The notes beneath the pieces are model-generated. The model worked only from the letters and a program-made list of their open reading frames with translations, searched no databases and had not been told where the DNA came from. Shown piece after piece: positions 1-11,167 of a DNA stretch of 64,000 nucleotides (within the stretch, counting starts at the first letter, position 1; the number at the start of each line of letters is the position of its first letter). The DNA is taken from positions 29,337 through 93,336 of the forward strand of contig JAUCBJ010000865.1 of NCBI GenBank assembly GCA_032718475.1. Reading direction: 5' to 3'. Source of the DNA: Nemertoderma westbladi. Its lineage: Eukaryota > Xenacoelomorpha > Nemertodermatida > Nemertodermatidae. The translations under genes were made by a program, and so were the position numbers.

Positions 1-275
1 GGTGGTTCGATGGCTGTCCACATCGGGTTCGCTGAGCACTTTAAGCAGAGCGACACCATCCGTCTCCAGTATCCACTCTTGGATACCTTTGAAATCGCCC
101 TCATCTGTGATTATGAACCGCTTCTTGTCCTCTTCCTTAGGGAGATGCATGTAGACCTTGGCGATGGAGTCGATACCTTGGAGGGTCATATCGGTTAGAA
201 TATTTGTCTCAATCATCCGTAGAAACATTTGGTCTTCCATCTTATCTACGTGTTCCTCATCGTCTTGGTCTTTAC
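1..275 (-). CDS. POLR2A: RNA polymerase II largest subunit RPB1, exon 3 (partial, cut by window edge)
   Basis: Minus-strand reading from 275 to 1 gives an acidic linker followed by [34 protein letters not shown], an [17 protein letters not shown] segment and [13 protein letters not shown]. These match the part of animal RPB1 between the jaw and the clamp-switch region, about residues 1259-1350. The exon is phase-compatible with exon 2 across the intron at 276-1097. The rest of the protein, including the C-terminal heptad repeats that carry the transcription-cycle phosphorylations, lies beyond the left edge. The plus-strand ORF at 10-198 is a shadow of this exon. Confidence 0.95.
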
Positions 276-1097
276 CTAAATATAAAACAAGTTTATAAAT
301 CTTTATTCTACAACCTCAAATACATTTCTAAATCTTACATAACTATCGCATACATATCCTATTTAGCCGCAACTAAGCTATAAACATATCCCAATCACTA
401 AATAGTTAAAAAAAATAATCATTTTACTCAATTTTAACAGGAAACTAAAATATTCAGTTTACTCTAAAATATTATCACTGAAATTTATTAATTATCACTA
501 AAGGGAGTTAAAATTGAGTTTAGTAATAAGTAATATTCGGTATTCTGGTGGATAAATATTTTAGTGACCAAATAACTATTTTGCTACCCCTAAAAAAATG
601 TAACAACCAATTTATATAAGTTTGTGTTTAAAGTTACACATTTCAGTGGGCTGATCCGAGTGGTTTGCTACACGAACGAACGTAGTGAGTGAGAATCAAG
701 TAACGAGCGTCAGCAGAACAATGTAAAGTACTTTGCAACAAGTATAAATGGACAGTCAAACTGTAGGTGGGCAGAGAGCCGATTATAATAATATGATAAC
801 TGTAGCCAATGTGTGAAGTAAAGGCCCATTATAATGTATGTAAAATAATAGACAACGGAAACGTAATAACAAGTTTCAGTTTCATATTAAAGAGTTCCTC
901 TAAAGATATAAAGTCTCGTTACTCTACAGACTGTGCAGCTGTAATCTGATATGTTATTGTTCCATAAGGTTATAATAATTGGCAATATAACAACACGCCG
1001 TTAATAACGGCGTTAAGTAATGTTACAATTTAGGGAGATAAAGTACTTTACAACACGTACGTCATGTATTTTTACCCGAAATTTCTAACATCCTTAC
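276..1097 (-). other. POLR2A: POLR2A intron 2
   Basis: Minus-strand intron of 822 bp. The donor is GTAAGG at 1097-1092 and the acceptor is TTTAG ending at 276. Splicing 1098 to 275 rebuilds one Gly codon and restores the expected acidic linker before the next domain. The interior is AT-rich with no other feature I can support. Confidence 0.88.
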
Positions 1098-3471
1098 CGC
1101 TATCGCTGTTCATAATCCGAATTCGCAGAACGAGTTTCTCCGCATTGTCGTCATTGAAGATGCAGTTGAGATCGTTACCGAAACCGCTGTTAATCTTCTC
1201 CGCGATCTGCTCCATGGTGAGTTTTTTATCCGTCATCTTCTTGCGATCCAGTTCGATGCGGAGCAGCCAGGGCGAGATCCTGGTGGGATCGAAGTCCGGC
1301 ATCTCGTAGTAAACGTTAACGAAGTCCTGATCCTCGGCGATGCAGGTGTTCTGTGGATCCGGGTCGTAGTATATCGCCGTGTTGGCCGTTACTTTCCGCA
1401 GGGTCGTGTGCTCCAACCTACACAGAACGTCTTTGCACTTCTCAGCATCCCTCGAGGCCGACCCAGTCAGGAACACCGTCAACGACGGCGTCTTAGGATT
1501 TTTACTAACGTTGATAATTTCCTTGAGTCGCGGCACCCCGAGGGTCACGTTCTTAGCGGAGACGCCGGCGAAATGGAAAGTGTTGAGGGTCATCTGTGTG
1601 GCGGGTTCCCCCAGACTCTGGGCGGCCAGAGCGCCGCACATCTCCCCGGGTTGCGACATCGCCTGGTTGAATCGCGCCTCAACCTCCCCCAACAGCCATT
1701 CGAACGAAGCCGCGTTCAGATGGTGCTCGAACGCGACGCGGTTCGAACACAAACTCGATCGCAACAAACAGTTGAATAAAAGCGTGGCGTTCTGTTGAGC
1801 CTCGACGCTCAACCGATCCTCCCCTTTGACTACGACCAGCCGTTTACTGAGATCCCGCACACCTTCGATCACCTTGAGGGGGTGAAGATCGCTGGGCTGC
1901 CTCGGATTCAAATGGAAGATCTTCTGGGCGTTCCAGATGAGTCGGTTCATGTTGCACGGGAGAACCACCTTACTGTCACCCTTAGGGGAGATCATTCGGA
2001 GATCAACGCGATCTTTCGTCAACTGCTGATACTCCAGATCAATCTGTTGTTGGAGTTGTGCCGACGTACTGATCTCCCGGACAATCTCCTCGGCGAGAAC
2101 CTTACGGAGCATTCGGTCGTTGTTGACGTCAAACTTAAACTTCTTCTCGAACACTTTGTTATTTGGTTTAATAGAAGCGATGTTCTGGAATTCTACGAAT
2201 TCCCCGGCCAATCCGTCCTCGCCGTATAGGAACTGTACGAGCGCGTTGTTACTGTTCCTAACCGTCCCATCATACTCGACCATGACCCCCTCCATCGCCT
2301 TTATCAACCGCCTCTGGATGTAACCCGTCTCCGACGTCTTTACCGCGGTATCGATGAGCCCCTCACGGCCTCCCATCGCGTGGAAGAAGAACTCGGTCGG
2401 GGTGAGCCCCGCCATGTAGGAGTTCTCGACGAAACCCCGAGACTCCGGCCCGTAATCGTCCTTAAGGAAGTGCGGGAGACTCCGATGACGGAACCCGAAG
2501 GGAATACGTTTACCCTCGACGTTCTGCTGCCCGCAACAGGCGATCACCTGCGATATATTAATCTTGGAACCCTTGGAACCGGCTACCACCATCGCTTTAA
2601 AGTTATTGTAACCGGAAAGCGACTTCTGCGCAGCCCCGCCAGTTTTATCACGAGCGTCGTTTAGGATCCGGTTGACTTTATTCTCGAAGGTCTGCCGCAG
2701 CGTGTTGCCAGGCGACGGCTCTAAGTCGTCGTTATGCGCCATCTCGATTACCTCTATGACGTCGTGTTTGGCCTTCCGGATGGTCTCTTTAATCTCGTTG
2801 TAGGTCTCGGTGTCGGCGATACAATCACCGATCCCGATGGTGTGGCCCTGGATGAGGAACCAGTTGTTCACCAACTTCTGGACGTTACCGTAGAAGTACT
2901 TGGCGATCTCGTGACCTTTCTCCAGGAAGATCACGTGATTCAACGACCCAGCCGATGGGCCCAGCGACTTCTTACAGAGAATCCCGGTGATCAGCTCCCC
3001 GTCCTCTATTAGCACCTTGGTGTCCCCCGGGGAGATGTGTTTGAAGGGGCCTCGGTCTTCCTCGTCGGGGTGGGTTGAGTGCGTGCGGACGCAGTTCACG
3101 CCCGGAGGGATGAGCACGGATAGAAGTTGCTTACCGGTCCACAAAGGTTGGGGTTTCAGTATCGCTGGCTGCGGAATCCTTCCGTCCCAGTCCCCAACCC
3201 ACATAAGTAGGTTCATCACGTGTCCCTTCTCTATGAACACGTCGCGTTTCGTCATCATACGGACAGCCGCCAATGTGTCCTGCACGATCCCCATTACGGG
3301 ACGGTTCGACTGCGGGGTTATCAACATTCTCGGGGTCATCATCATCTCCTGTATCTCGGCGCGTGTCTCGACGGACTGGGGGACGTGGAGGTTCATCTCG
3401 TCGCCGTCGAAGTCGGCGTTGTACGGCGTCGTGACGCTGAGATTCATACGGAAAGTCGACCACGGAAGGAC
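1098..3471 (-). CDS. POLR2A: RNA polymerase II largest subunit RPB1, exon 2 (residues 468-1258)
   Basis: Continues RPB1 in frame from exon 1 with [12 protein letters not shown]. It holds the catalytic NADFDGD motif at residues 485-491, whose three aspartates bind the active-site magnesium, then the pore and funnel ([12 protein letters not shown]), the [14 protein letters not shown] segment, the bridge helix region ([34 protein letters not shown]) and the trigger loop region ([20 protein letters not shown]). The jaw and the [15 protein letters not shown] segment end the exon. Most positions match animal RPB1, with small differences such as CC in place of VV before GQQNVEG. The exon ends inside a Gly codon at a GTAAGG donor (1097-1092), phase 1. 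Nearly 800 codons in one exon is unusual for an animal POLR2A. Confidence 0.97.
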
Positions 3472-4888
3472 CTGGGGGGGGGGGGGGGGAGATATTAACT
3501 GGCAATGTAAGAGATAAACTATGTGGTACTAGACATGGGGTTATTACAGATAAAAGTTGTAAAGTAAAACAACATTAAACGGTTGCAACTAAATAAGGTC
3601 ACATTTAAATTTAATGTTTTAAACGTCAATTTTAAGGTATCGATAAACTTTGTTGCATTTCTTCCTTGGTTCTGCCATACTGCCATACGTTCTTCATACG
3701 TTAAACATATGCGAATTAGATGAGATCTTCTAGTCCTGTTGTCTTTTGAACTTTTGTCTTGACATAATGAATGATTTTTAATTTACTTTATTATTATTTA
3801 CCTCGGGATCCCGAGACTTTATTTTTAATTATTGACGACAAAAATCAACTTCAACAAGATTAATGTCCCGGTGCTCTATCAATGGGTGAGCATATAACTA
3901 CTGGTTTTATCAACAACTGTTATATATTGAGGTCACTTTCCTTTGACACTATAAGCACGGACGTATACTAGAGTACTTTAATACGTGATGACTGCTGACA
4001 GCAAACAACTTACCATTTGGCAGCAAGATTTGTTAATTATAAATTAATTAGGCAACATTAATATGCATGTAATCATATTTATAGATTAATTAACTTCACC
4101 AGTGGATCATATTTTAACGTACATTGTGGTTTTATATTTTACTTTAACAAGGTGTTAAGGCAATCTCGTGTTATTGTATATAATTACCGGTCTGGCCGTA
4201 ATATTATTTAATAAATATGAAAAATGTTCACAAAGATTAAGCCACTTGTTATAAATATGAAAACACTTTATTTACCACAAAATCTTCGACAAAAATAAAT
4301 TAAAACTTTCCGCTAAATTTAAATACTTTAAATTACTAATCTAAAATACTTTACGTTCTCTTTCAGCAAACTACATTAGAAATCAACTCACCCGAGACGG
4401 TTCGAACGGTGCTGGATATAATAATTTTCTCAAAAAGTAATAATAATAATAGATTCATCTATTCAATCTCTGAGAATGCCACCATAAATATGTGGAAATA
4501 TTTTAATGTAAGCGCTTGCGAATATACAATTTTAATAATAATAATAATATTAACAGTTATTTATAAAGCGTATTTTGCTGATCTAATGAGATTCAATGCC
4601 GCTAGACAGATAAAGACGCAAAAGATATCCACATCCCACATAATATTTTACACAATAAATTATTTGCGAACCCTATCGAATAAGCTAATGTATTTAATTG
4701 ACGTTTTATTGAATCCAAATTTTAGCAAAGTCCTTGGGAGGGTGGGGGAGGGGGGAGAGGGGCGGGGGGTATCCGGGTATATCATTCATACTTCATACAT
4801 ACATGAAAAAACATAAAACAATATTATACTGTACAAAATAAATTTAATTAAAGATCATATAAACTAGCTTTACAACGCTGCAACTCAC
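3472..4888 (-). other. POLR2A: POLR2A intron 1
   Basis: Minus-strand intron of about 1.4 kb with a GTGAG donor at 4888-4884 and an AG acceptor at 3473-3472. The acceptor is preceded by an almost pure C tract (plus-strand G run at about 3474-3489) as its pyrimidine tract. The interior is AT-rich with a G-rich stretch at 4735-4770. A 135-codon plus-strand ORF at 4409-4816 has no recognisable features and is taken as chance. Confidence 0.9.
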
Positions 4889-6289
4889 CTTTATTTTGTG
4901 GCCCATCATGGACATTTTATGCAACGTCGGCTGGCGATTAAACACGATAACATCCCCGTCCCGTATGTGCCGCTCTACTTTATAACCGACATGTAGATGC
5001 AGATCTGAGGTCCGTGGATGGAACCTGAGATCGACACGGTCGCCGTTCTCCCGGATGATGTACTTGGCGCCGGGGTAGGCGTTGGCCCCCTTCTCGACCA
5101 GCTCTTGGAGGCGGTCGATGTTGAACGGGGTCACGATCTCGGGGAACGTGAGGTTGGCCGCAATGGTGCGGGGTACACCGACCTGGTCGATCTCTAGGTT
5201 GGGATCCGCGGTAATAACAGTACGAGCTGAGAAATCCACCCGTTTACCCATTAGGTTCCCCCGGATGCGGCCTTCCTTAGACTTTAACCGCTGTTTAATC
5301 GACTTTAAAGGCCGTCCGCTTTTCTGACAAGCTCGCGGAACTTGCGGTTGCTCGTTGTCTATAAGAGTGGCTACGTGGTATTGCAACATCTTGGCGTTCT
5401 CGGATACGAGATGGGCCGCCGCACCGTTTTCCTCGTTCCTACGCAACTCGTTGTTTATCTTGACGATATCCGCGAGTTTGTGAGTCAAGTCGTCCTGGGA
5501 GCGCGCCGATCCGAACATGACGACCGAGGGCCGAACCTGCAACGGCGCCACTGGGACCACCGTGAGAACCATCCAATCGGGTCGACAGAACCGCACGTCG
5601 AATCCCATAACCACACATTCCTCCTCGGAGATACGCTTAAAGATCTCGTGGACTCGTTCCGGGGTCACTACCATCTTCTTCTCTTGAGTGTCCTCGTTAA
5701 CTTCCTGCCATTCGCCCGTAACGTCTAGTCCGGAACGTTTGTACTTGGGCTGGAAACGACCACACCCCTCGTGCCCAACCCGCTCCTCTGTAGTTCCGTC
5801 GAACTGCCTATCCAACGTGTCGCCACCTTCGCAAACCTTCTTCGCTTTACATAAATCATAAACGAAGTTTAACCGCCTCTTTCCAGAGCCTTTTGTTTTA
5901 GAAAGAATCTCTTTAACCTTTGGGTTAGCTGGGTCCACCCGCAGGCGACTACAGAAGAAACAAACGCAACGCAACACTTTTACTATTTTACTTATGTATC
6001 CGACGTGGAACACCGGTTTCGCGAGTTCGATATGTCCGAAATGACCCGGACAGTCGGTCATGTTCCCCGCGCAGGTCTGGCAGCGACTGTTGCGGTCCAC
6101 GCAGCCCTGTCTGGGGTCCATCAACCCGCCCAGCTTGGGCTTCCCGCCCTCCTGGGTCTCAGGGTAACGGATTCCGCCGTCCACCGTAACGCTCATGTAT
6201 TTCGTCTCCTCCGGGGAAAGTAGACCGAATTGGACTCGTTTGACGAGTCGTATTGGAGCGGAAGAATCTACCGGGTACTGATACGCCAT
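4889..6289 (-). CDS. POLR2A: RNA polymerase II largest subunit RPB1, exon 1 (residues 1-467)
   Basis: Catalytic subunit of nuclear RNA polymerase II, which makes mRNA. This exon encodes the N-terminal clamp and the start of the active-site region: an N-terminus of the form [15 protein letters not shown], a clamp zinc site with CQTCAGN and CPGHFGH, a second cysteine cluster CVCFFC, the RVHEIFKRI segment, the lid/rudder region with [20 protein letters not shown] and [15 protein letters not shown], and the [16 protein letters not shown] stretch. Alignment to animal RPB1 from memory is nearly gap-free. The start at 6289 is the first Met of the frame and leaves a normal short N-terminus. The exon ends after HKIK at a clean GTGAG donor (4888-4887), phase 0, and joins the exon ending at 1098. 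Beyond the donor the frame runs on only into non-homologous residues. A 467-codon exon is long for this gene in vertebrates. No promoter motif was identified upstream. Confidence 0.97.
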
Positions 6290-7388
6290 AATGATGGAGT
6301 CCTAAACAGCTAACAGGCTAAGCGGGGAAGATAGGCCTAATCATATAGTGATAGACCACGTCACTTGATTGCAGCCAGGCAGCCAACATTATTTATCAAT
6401 ATAAACAATTACAGCATTACTGCATTACGGTATTATGGTATTACCATAAACCTGTAAAAACAACAAACTACAGAACTATGTAGGCCTATTCAAGAAGTCA
6501 TGTACTGCATTCCTATTAAATGCAGGTTTAAACAAACCAGTACTGCAGTAAGAAATGTAGGAACAGAATAACATGCCTATGAATTTGGTATTTAGGCAGG
6601 GGAAAAATGTACGGTAGTGTAAAATCCAGGGGATTGATTGGATTAATGATTATTGTATGAATGAGGAGGGTACAAATTTTATCACTAATAGGTTGGTTGC
6701 AGCCATAATGTCGTCATTGTCTACGTAGGTATGGGTGTCTCTAGTTTTGCCTTATATGTACATCCCTACCATTTAGTTTATTTTAACTTTGAATGTAATA
6801 AGGGGCAACGGCAACCCATCGAACATTTCAGTACAACATTGGTGGACAGTGTGGGTCCCCATGCAACCCACCCATACCAAACCTATGACACTAACTGTGT
6901 TCACATTTTAAAATAATAATATTTTGCTAACTGTACCAATCCAATGTACGTACAGTACACGTACACGACACGTTCAGGTTCACACGTCCGCATGGCATCA
7001 TGAAGGCTCTTATTATTTAGAATTATATAGGAAGGGTCATTTCCTTACATTCGAGAGGCCATGACTTAACCGAGGTTTACAATAAATTAGTTATTTAAGC
7101 TTCTTGCAGTTACAAGTACACAAGTACAGGCACTGTACCTCAAATTACAATTAAAGTATTCTAAGTAATCTCAACCGCAACACACACATAATAAATAAAT
7201 ATGTGGTTAATATGTAATAAAAATGTTTTTAATTCCATTGGCTTCCAATCCGTGTAGGATTGATTACTAATGACATATAAAATGCAAAACCGAATCATCA
7301 ACATAATATTAGTATTAAAAATCAATATGTATAAATACAAAATAATGTACAACTGTTTTACTTTATATCTGCTGTACAGTATCCATGG
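6290..7388. other. Intergenic region between POLR2A start and XYLT 3' end
   Basis: About 1.1 kb between two minus-strand genes. It must contain the POLR2A promoter and 5' UTR (right of 6290) and the XYLT 3' UTR (left of 7389). I see no TATA box in a convincing place and no gene. A 61-codon plus-strand ORF at 6731-6916 is not supported by anything else. Confidence 0.6.
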
Positions 7389-9758
7389 CTACAATATAAC
7401 AAAGTTAGACTTGGAGTCTGGGTAACGGCTACTCCACGCAGTAATATTGCACAATGGCGTACCGGTGCAGTTAATGTGAGGGGAAAATAAACACAGTCCT
7501 GAAAAATTCCACTGGCTAAATACCAGATAGTCTATCCACTTCGCTAGACTGTCTCCAGTAGCAGACCGCCATGGAGGTACTTCCGGCTTCAGTTGTAGAA
7601 ATTCCGCTAAATCCGTCCAGTTCCGATCCGGAGTGGCTGCATCCCCATTGGTTGGCCCGTTGTGTAGCAGTTCGCTTTGGGTAACAGTTAACGGGTTACC
7701 CCCCAAGTAATATTGTGGAGCGACGATAAACCCCAAAGTAGCGACGACCATCCATCGGTAGTAAATAAGGAGACGCCATCTACCGGGAAGTAGCGGTAGT
7801 CTCAACGCAGGATCGTGGTGTATAACGTAAGGGGATTCATCGGAAACAGTCAAGGAGAAATCGAATGAGGCCGATATTTTATTAGCAGGATCGACCCAGG
7901 TCGCTGTTACTACGGGGGATTCTCCACTCTCAATCCCCCAGAGACTCCCGTTGTTATCCCAACGCATTGCCATAGATACCGAAGACCGCGGCCCTAGCAA
8001 CGGGCCGGGGTCCCGGAATCGAGACTCCTTGGCGTCCCAGCGCGCCCCGATACTCAGGTGGTCTAGGCAACGAGACACCGACTGGGACGTAGAGAGTTTG
8101 AGTAAATCCCGCGGAGTTAGAAGAACCTCCAACATTCCGTCGTCGTCCGCGGCCCGGGACAACGCGACCGCGTATCCGACGAACGCGTTGGCGCGCCAAT
8201 AGGAGTGCGCGACGAGCGGCGCGTAAGGAGCCGGCAGACCCGGCAGGTTGGCCAGTCTAGCGGCCGCGTGCACCAGGGTTCGCATCAGGTCGGAGCCTTC
8301 CAGAACGTCTGTGTGTCCGTGGTAAACGTTCTCCCAGTAGAAACCGACGTGTTCGTTTCGGATATCGAGAATGTCGCTGTCGATACGAGAAATAATCGAT
8401 TCATCGATCGAAGATTCAAATTTCCGCGCGAAGAAAGTTGGCCTGATCGTGTTGAGTTTATAGTAATCTGTGTTAAGGAACACATTAGGGGAGCAGCCGC
8501 ACCAATCAACGAACTCCTTGTACTGACACTGGCAGCCTTTACTGCGTTGCCAGTTGGTTACTCGTAGATTGTTATCGACTATTAGATCGCAGAACTCGCT
8601 GTGCAGCCCGAGAGTGTGGAAGAAGGACTCGAGTGGTAGCAGAGTGAATCTATAGAGTTCCTTCAACCCGACAACCAACGCATCCGTACCGTAGATCGCG
8701 TACCTTATCAGATCTACGTGTAGGGTCAGCCAATCGGAACCACCCTTAACAGCGACCCCTAGCGGTAATGCGCGAGAACCTATCTTGTACATATGCGCGT
8801 CGCATTCGATAAAGTTTTTAAGCAGACCTTGTTTCCTTAAGAACCGACTGTAATCCCCAGAGTGGCTCCTAACAAAGTTAATTCCTTTACGTTCATTAAG
8901 ATAATCGACAAACTCCTCGTTGATTCTTATTGGATAATCCGTACCGCTGAGGTTTATGACGTAATCGTACTTCCAGGCTAAGGATTCCAGCATAAACCGA
9001 CAGGATTCAAGGTAAACGGTGAGAAGACTAGCCCCGCCCCAAATGGGAGCCAATCGTGCTGGAGTTACATAGATATTGGATACGTTCGTTGCCAAAGACG
9101 ACAATATCCAGTGCAGATACTCGGATCTCTTATCCACGTGGAAATAGAAGAAGTGTTCGCGACTGTAGATACGGGAGAGTAAACGTTGAATCTGGCGATC
9201 CGATCTGCCATGGACGACCAGTAGATAAGCGATGCGAACTGGTGTCGTACTGTTAATAGTTAATAATGTTTTATTCGCAGGAAAGTTACCCCTTTTAGAG
9301 TGACAGTAATTGGGTAACCGTCTCGGATATAGAGTTCCATTCTTCGCCCCACAAATTCCTTCAGCTATACGTTTCCTGCAATCTATAGATTTAGCTCGTT
9401 GCAATGCGCTCCATCCTTCTTTATCTTTTGCAGTAATATTGCATTGTAATATAAACCGATTTGTAACATTATCGTATTCCATAGTTGATGGTAACGATGG
9501 TGTTGATTGGTAGGAACGAAGTAAACTACTCCAATCTCGTCCATCCTGAACCGACTGGTCAACGTGTTTGGTTTGATGGAACGCACTAAATTTATAGACA
9601 ATAAAGAGATGGCCGACTACAGCAATAGCAGTAGCTGCAAGTACATAATCATAATAACTGAAACTGAAAATGGTCCGCAACCACCAATTATATAGAGAAA
9701 GCAATGAACGTCGTAATATAAACATTTTATTAAAATAAACAGATAAAAAAACATCCAA
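7389..9758 (-). CDS. XYLT: Peptide O-xylosyltransferase (GT14), single exon
   Basis: Transfers xylose from UDP-xylose to serine on proteoglycan core proteins, the first step of heparan and chondroitin sulfate assembly, in the Golgi. The 789-residue frame has a type II membrane-anchor architecture: a short cytoplasmic part, one hydrophobic segment at about residues 37-57 (VLAATAIAVVGHLFIVY), then a luminal stem. The GT14 core runs from about residue 175 (RIAYLLVVHGRSDRQIQRLL), through YFHVDKRS, LAPIWGGASLL and the family signature NLSGTDYPIR near 268-278, to about 430. A C-terminal xylosyltransferase domain follows, with many cysteines and N-glycosylation sequons. Length is slightly below vertebrate XYLT1/2, mainly in the stem. 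I see no WSC domain of the fly type. A second Met at residue 12 is an alternative start. It is intronless, unlike vertebrate genes. It could be one of several paralogues. Confidence 0.93.
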   Translation of the reverse strand: MDVFLSVYFNKMFILRRSLLSLYNWWLRTIFSFSYYDYVLAATAIAVVGHLFIVYKFSAFHQTKHVDQSVQDGRDWSSLLRSYQSTPSLPSTMEYDNVTNRFILQCNITAKDKEGWSALQRAKSIDCRKRIAEGICGAKNGTLYPRRLPNYCHSKRGNFPANKTLLTINSTTPVRIAYLLVVHGRSDRQIQRLLSRIYSREHFFYFHVDKRSEYLHWILSSLATNVSNIYVTPARLAPIWGGASLLTVYLESCRFMLESLAWKYDYVINLSGTDYPIRINEEFVDYLNERKGINFVRSHSGDYSRFLRKQGLLKNFIECDAHMYKIGSRALPLGVAVKGGSDWLTLHVDLIRYAIYGTDALVVGLKELYRFTLLPLESFFHTLGLHSEFCDLIVDNNLRVTNWQRSKGCQCQYKEFVDWCGCSPNVFLNTDYYKLNTIRPTFFARKFESSIDESIISRIDSDILDIRNEHVGFYWENVYHGHTDVLEGSDLMRTLVHAAARLANLPGLPAPYAPLVAHSYWRANAFVGYAVALSRAADDDGMLEVLLTPRDLLKLSTSQSVSRCLDHLSIGARWDAKESRFRDPGPLLGPRSSVSMAMRWDNNGSLWGIESGESPVVTATWVDPANKISASFDFSLTVSDESPYVIHHDPALRLPLLPGRWRLLIYYRWMVVATLGFIVAPQYYLGGNPLTVTQSELLHNGPTNGDAATPDRNWTDLAEFLQLKPEVPPWRSATGDSLAKWIDYLVFSQWNFSGLCLFSPHINCTGTPLCNITAWSSRYPDSKSNFVIL

Positions 9759-10564
9759 CTGTTAAATATCAGAATCAGATTAGAAATAGGACAGTAGGAC
9801 TTAAACCGTGATAAGAACGACTGAACGATGAACTGGAGCTCTGACAATTCGCCCCCTTGCGGCAGACATTGGACATGGGAACTATCTGACTATATAAGTC
9901 CTGAAGTCTGTCTGTGTGTAGAATTTCTATACCTGTGACCTGTGATACACTACACTACATGTGTACTAAAATTGGCAACAAACAAACAACAGAACAAACA
10001 AACTAATAACATAATAATACAGTAGCTGGAGGAACCCGAGCAGTGCTCCAATGATAAAATTTAAATTTTATTTCTTTTTAATCTCGAATTAGAATTGCAT
10101 GTTTTTACTTATATAGGCCTACTGTATATTTATCTTAGCTAACTGTAGTTGTCTTTCGGGATATTTGCAATTTTTACGTTATTATTGTATTTCATAATCC
10201 GAATACAGGAATAATAGGGCAGTATACAGACGTTTCGGCCTAGGACGTTTCGGTCTAGGACGTTTCGGTCCAGGACGTTTCGGCCCGGACGATTCGGCCC
10301 GGACGTTTCGGCCCATGACTGTTACCGAATAAAAAGGCTAACTTGTTTGATATGATGATAATTATTCATTAAAATTATAATTATTTCACAATAACATACA
10401 AACACTTAATAAAATATCTTTCATGAAATGGCTATTTAATTTACCTTTATTTCAAAATAAAATAAGCATTAGGGAAGTGGTGCTCTGGTTCCATAGACAA
10501 TTCGCCATCAATTATGTTATGCGGCCGAAAAAATGCAAGTTAGAACAAATCTATTGGTCTCGAG
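9759..10564. other. Intergenic AT-rich sequence upstream of XYLT
   Basis: Contains the presumed XYLT promoter and 5' UTR next to 9758. The only structured item is the 14-15 bp motif array at 10229-10314, listed separately. No gene is supported; a 72-codon plus ORF at 10423-10641 runs into tandem repeats and is chance. Confidence 0.55.
10229..10314 (+). repeat. Tandem array of GGACGTTTCGG motif, period 14-15 bp
   Basis: Six head-to-tail units built on GGACGTTTCGGYCY, three of 15 bp and then 14-bp units, one with GATTCGG. It is followed by GTTACCGAATA. The reverse complement of the same motif appears three times at 36491-36534, again followed by GTTACCGAATA. Confidence 0.85.
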
Positions 10565-10610
10565 TAGGGCTCGATCCAGGTTGGAATTTATGTAGAGTTT
10601 GCTCAACATG

Positions 10611-10736
10611 TGTGGCGCGGATTAAGGATCCTGGCGCGTAGTGACAGGGGCGTGTGGCGCGGATTAAGGATCCTGGCGCGTAGTGACAGGGGCGTGTGGC
10701 GCGCATTGAGGATCCTGGCAGTCCTGGCGCGAATAT
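10611..10736 (+). repeat. 42-bp tandem repeat, three units
   Basis: Units start TGTGGCGCGG at 10611 and 10653, identical to each other, and at 10695 as a diverged third unit. Each contains GGATCCTGGCGCG. GC content is far above the surroundings. It lies just inside the left end of the candidate hAT element and may be its subterminal repeat. Confidence 0.85.
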
Positions 10737-11167
10737 GGATGTAGGGTTAGGTTAGGAGGACAGTAGGAGGTTGCGTAGCAGTGCACTAGCACAGTAGCAA
10801 CACATCCCACTCTACAGCTCTATTTGAAATTATTCCATACAGCCATCATGCCATAGGTTTAAAAAGATTGAAAAATGTCCGCTCGCTTCGCTCGCGTTTA
10901 TACTGTACTGTAAGCCTACTCTTAGCACTGTCTGGCTGTGGACAAATGGAAACAGACAGATTGAGCATGACCATTAAAAATATGACTTGTTTCAAAAGTT
11001 TTTCAATTGTCAGATTCTTCAAACCAATAAAACCATGACAGCCTGCATGATTCAGCAGAATTTCCGTGCTCGCTACGCTCGCAATTTAATGACATCTGCA
11101 TTTCTGCATTTGAAAACAGTCGGTTTGCCTACTTTAAATGCTGAAATGTTAAAATTTTCGTGCTCGC

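Noticed and set aside
4409-4816. 135-codon plus-strand ORF in POLR2A intron 1
   Set aside because: Low-complexity AT-rich composition, no recognisable domain, and it lies inside an intron of the opposite strand.
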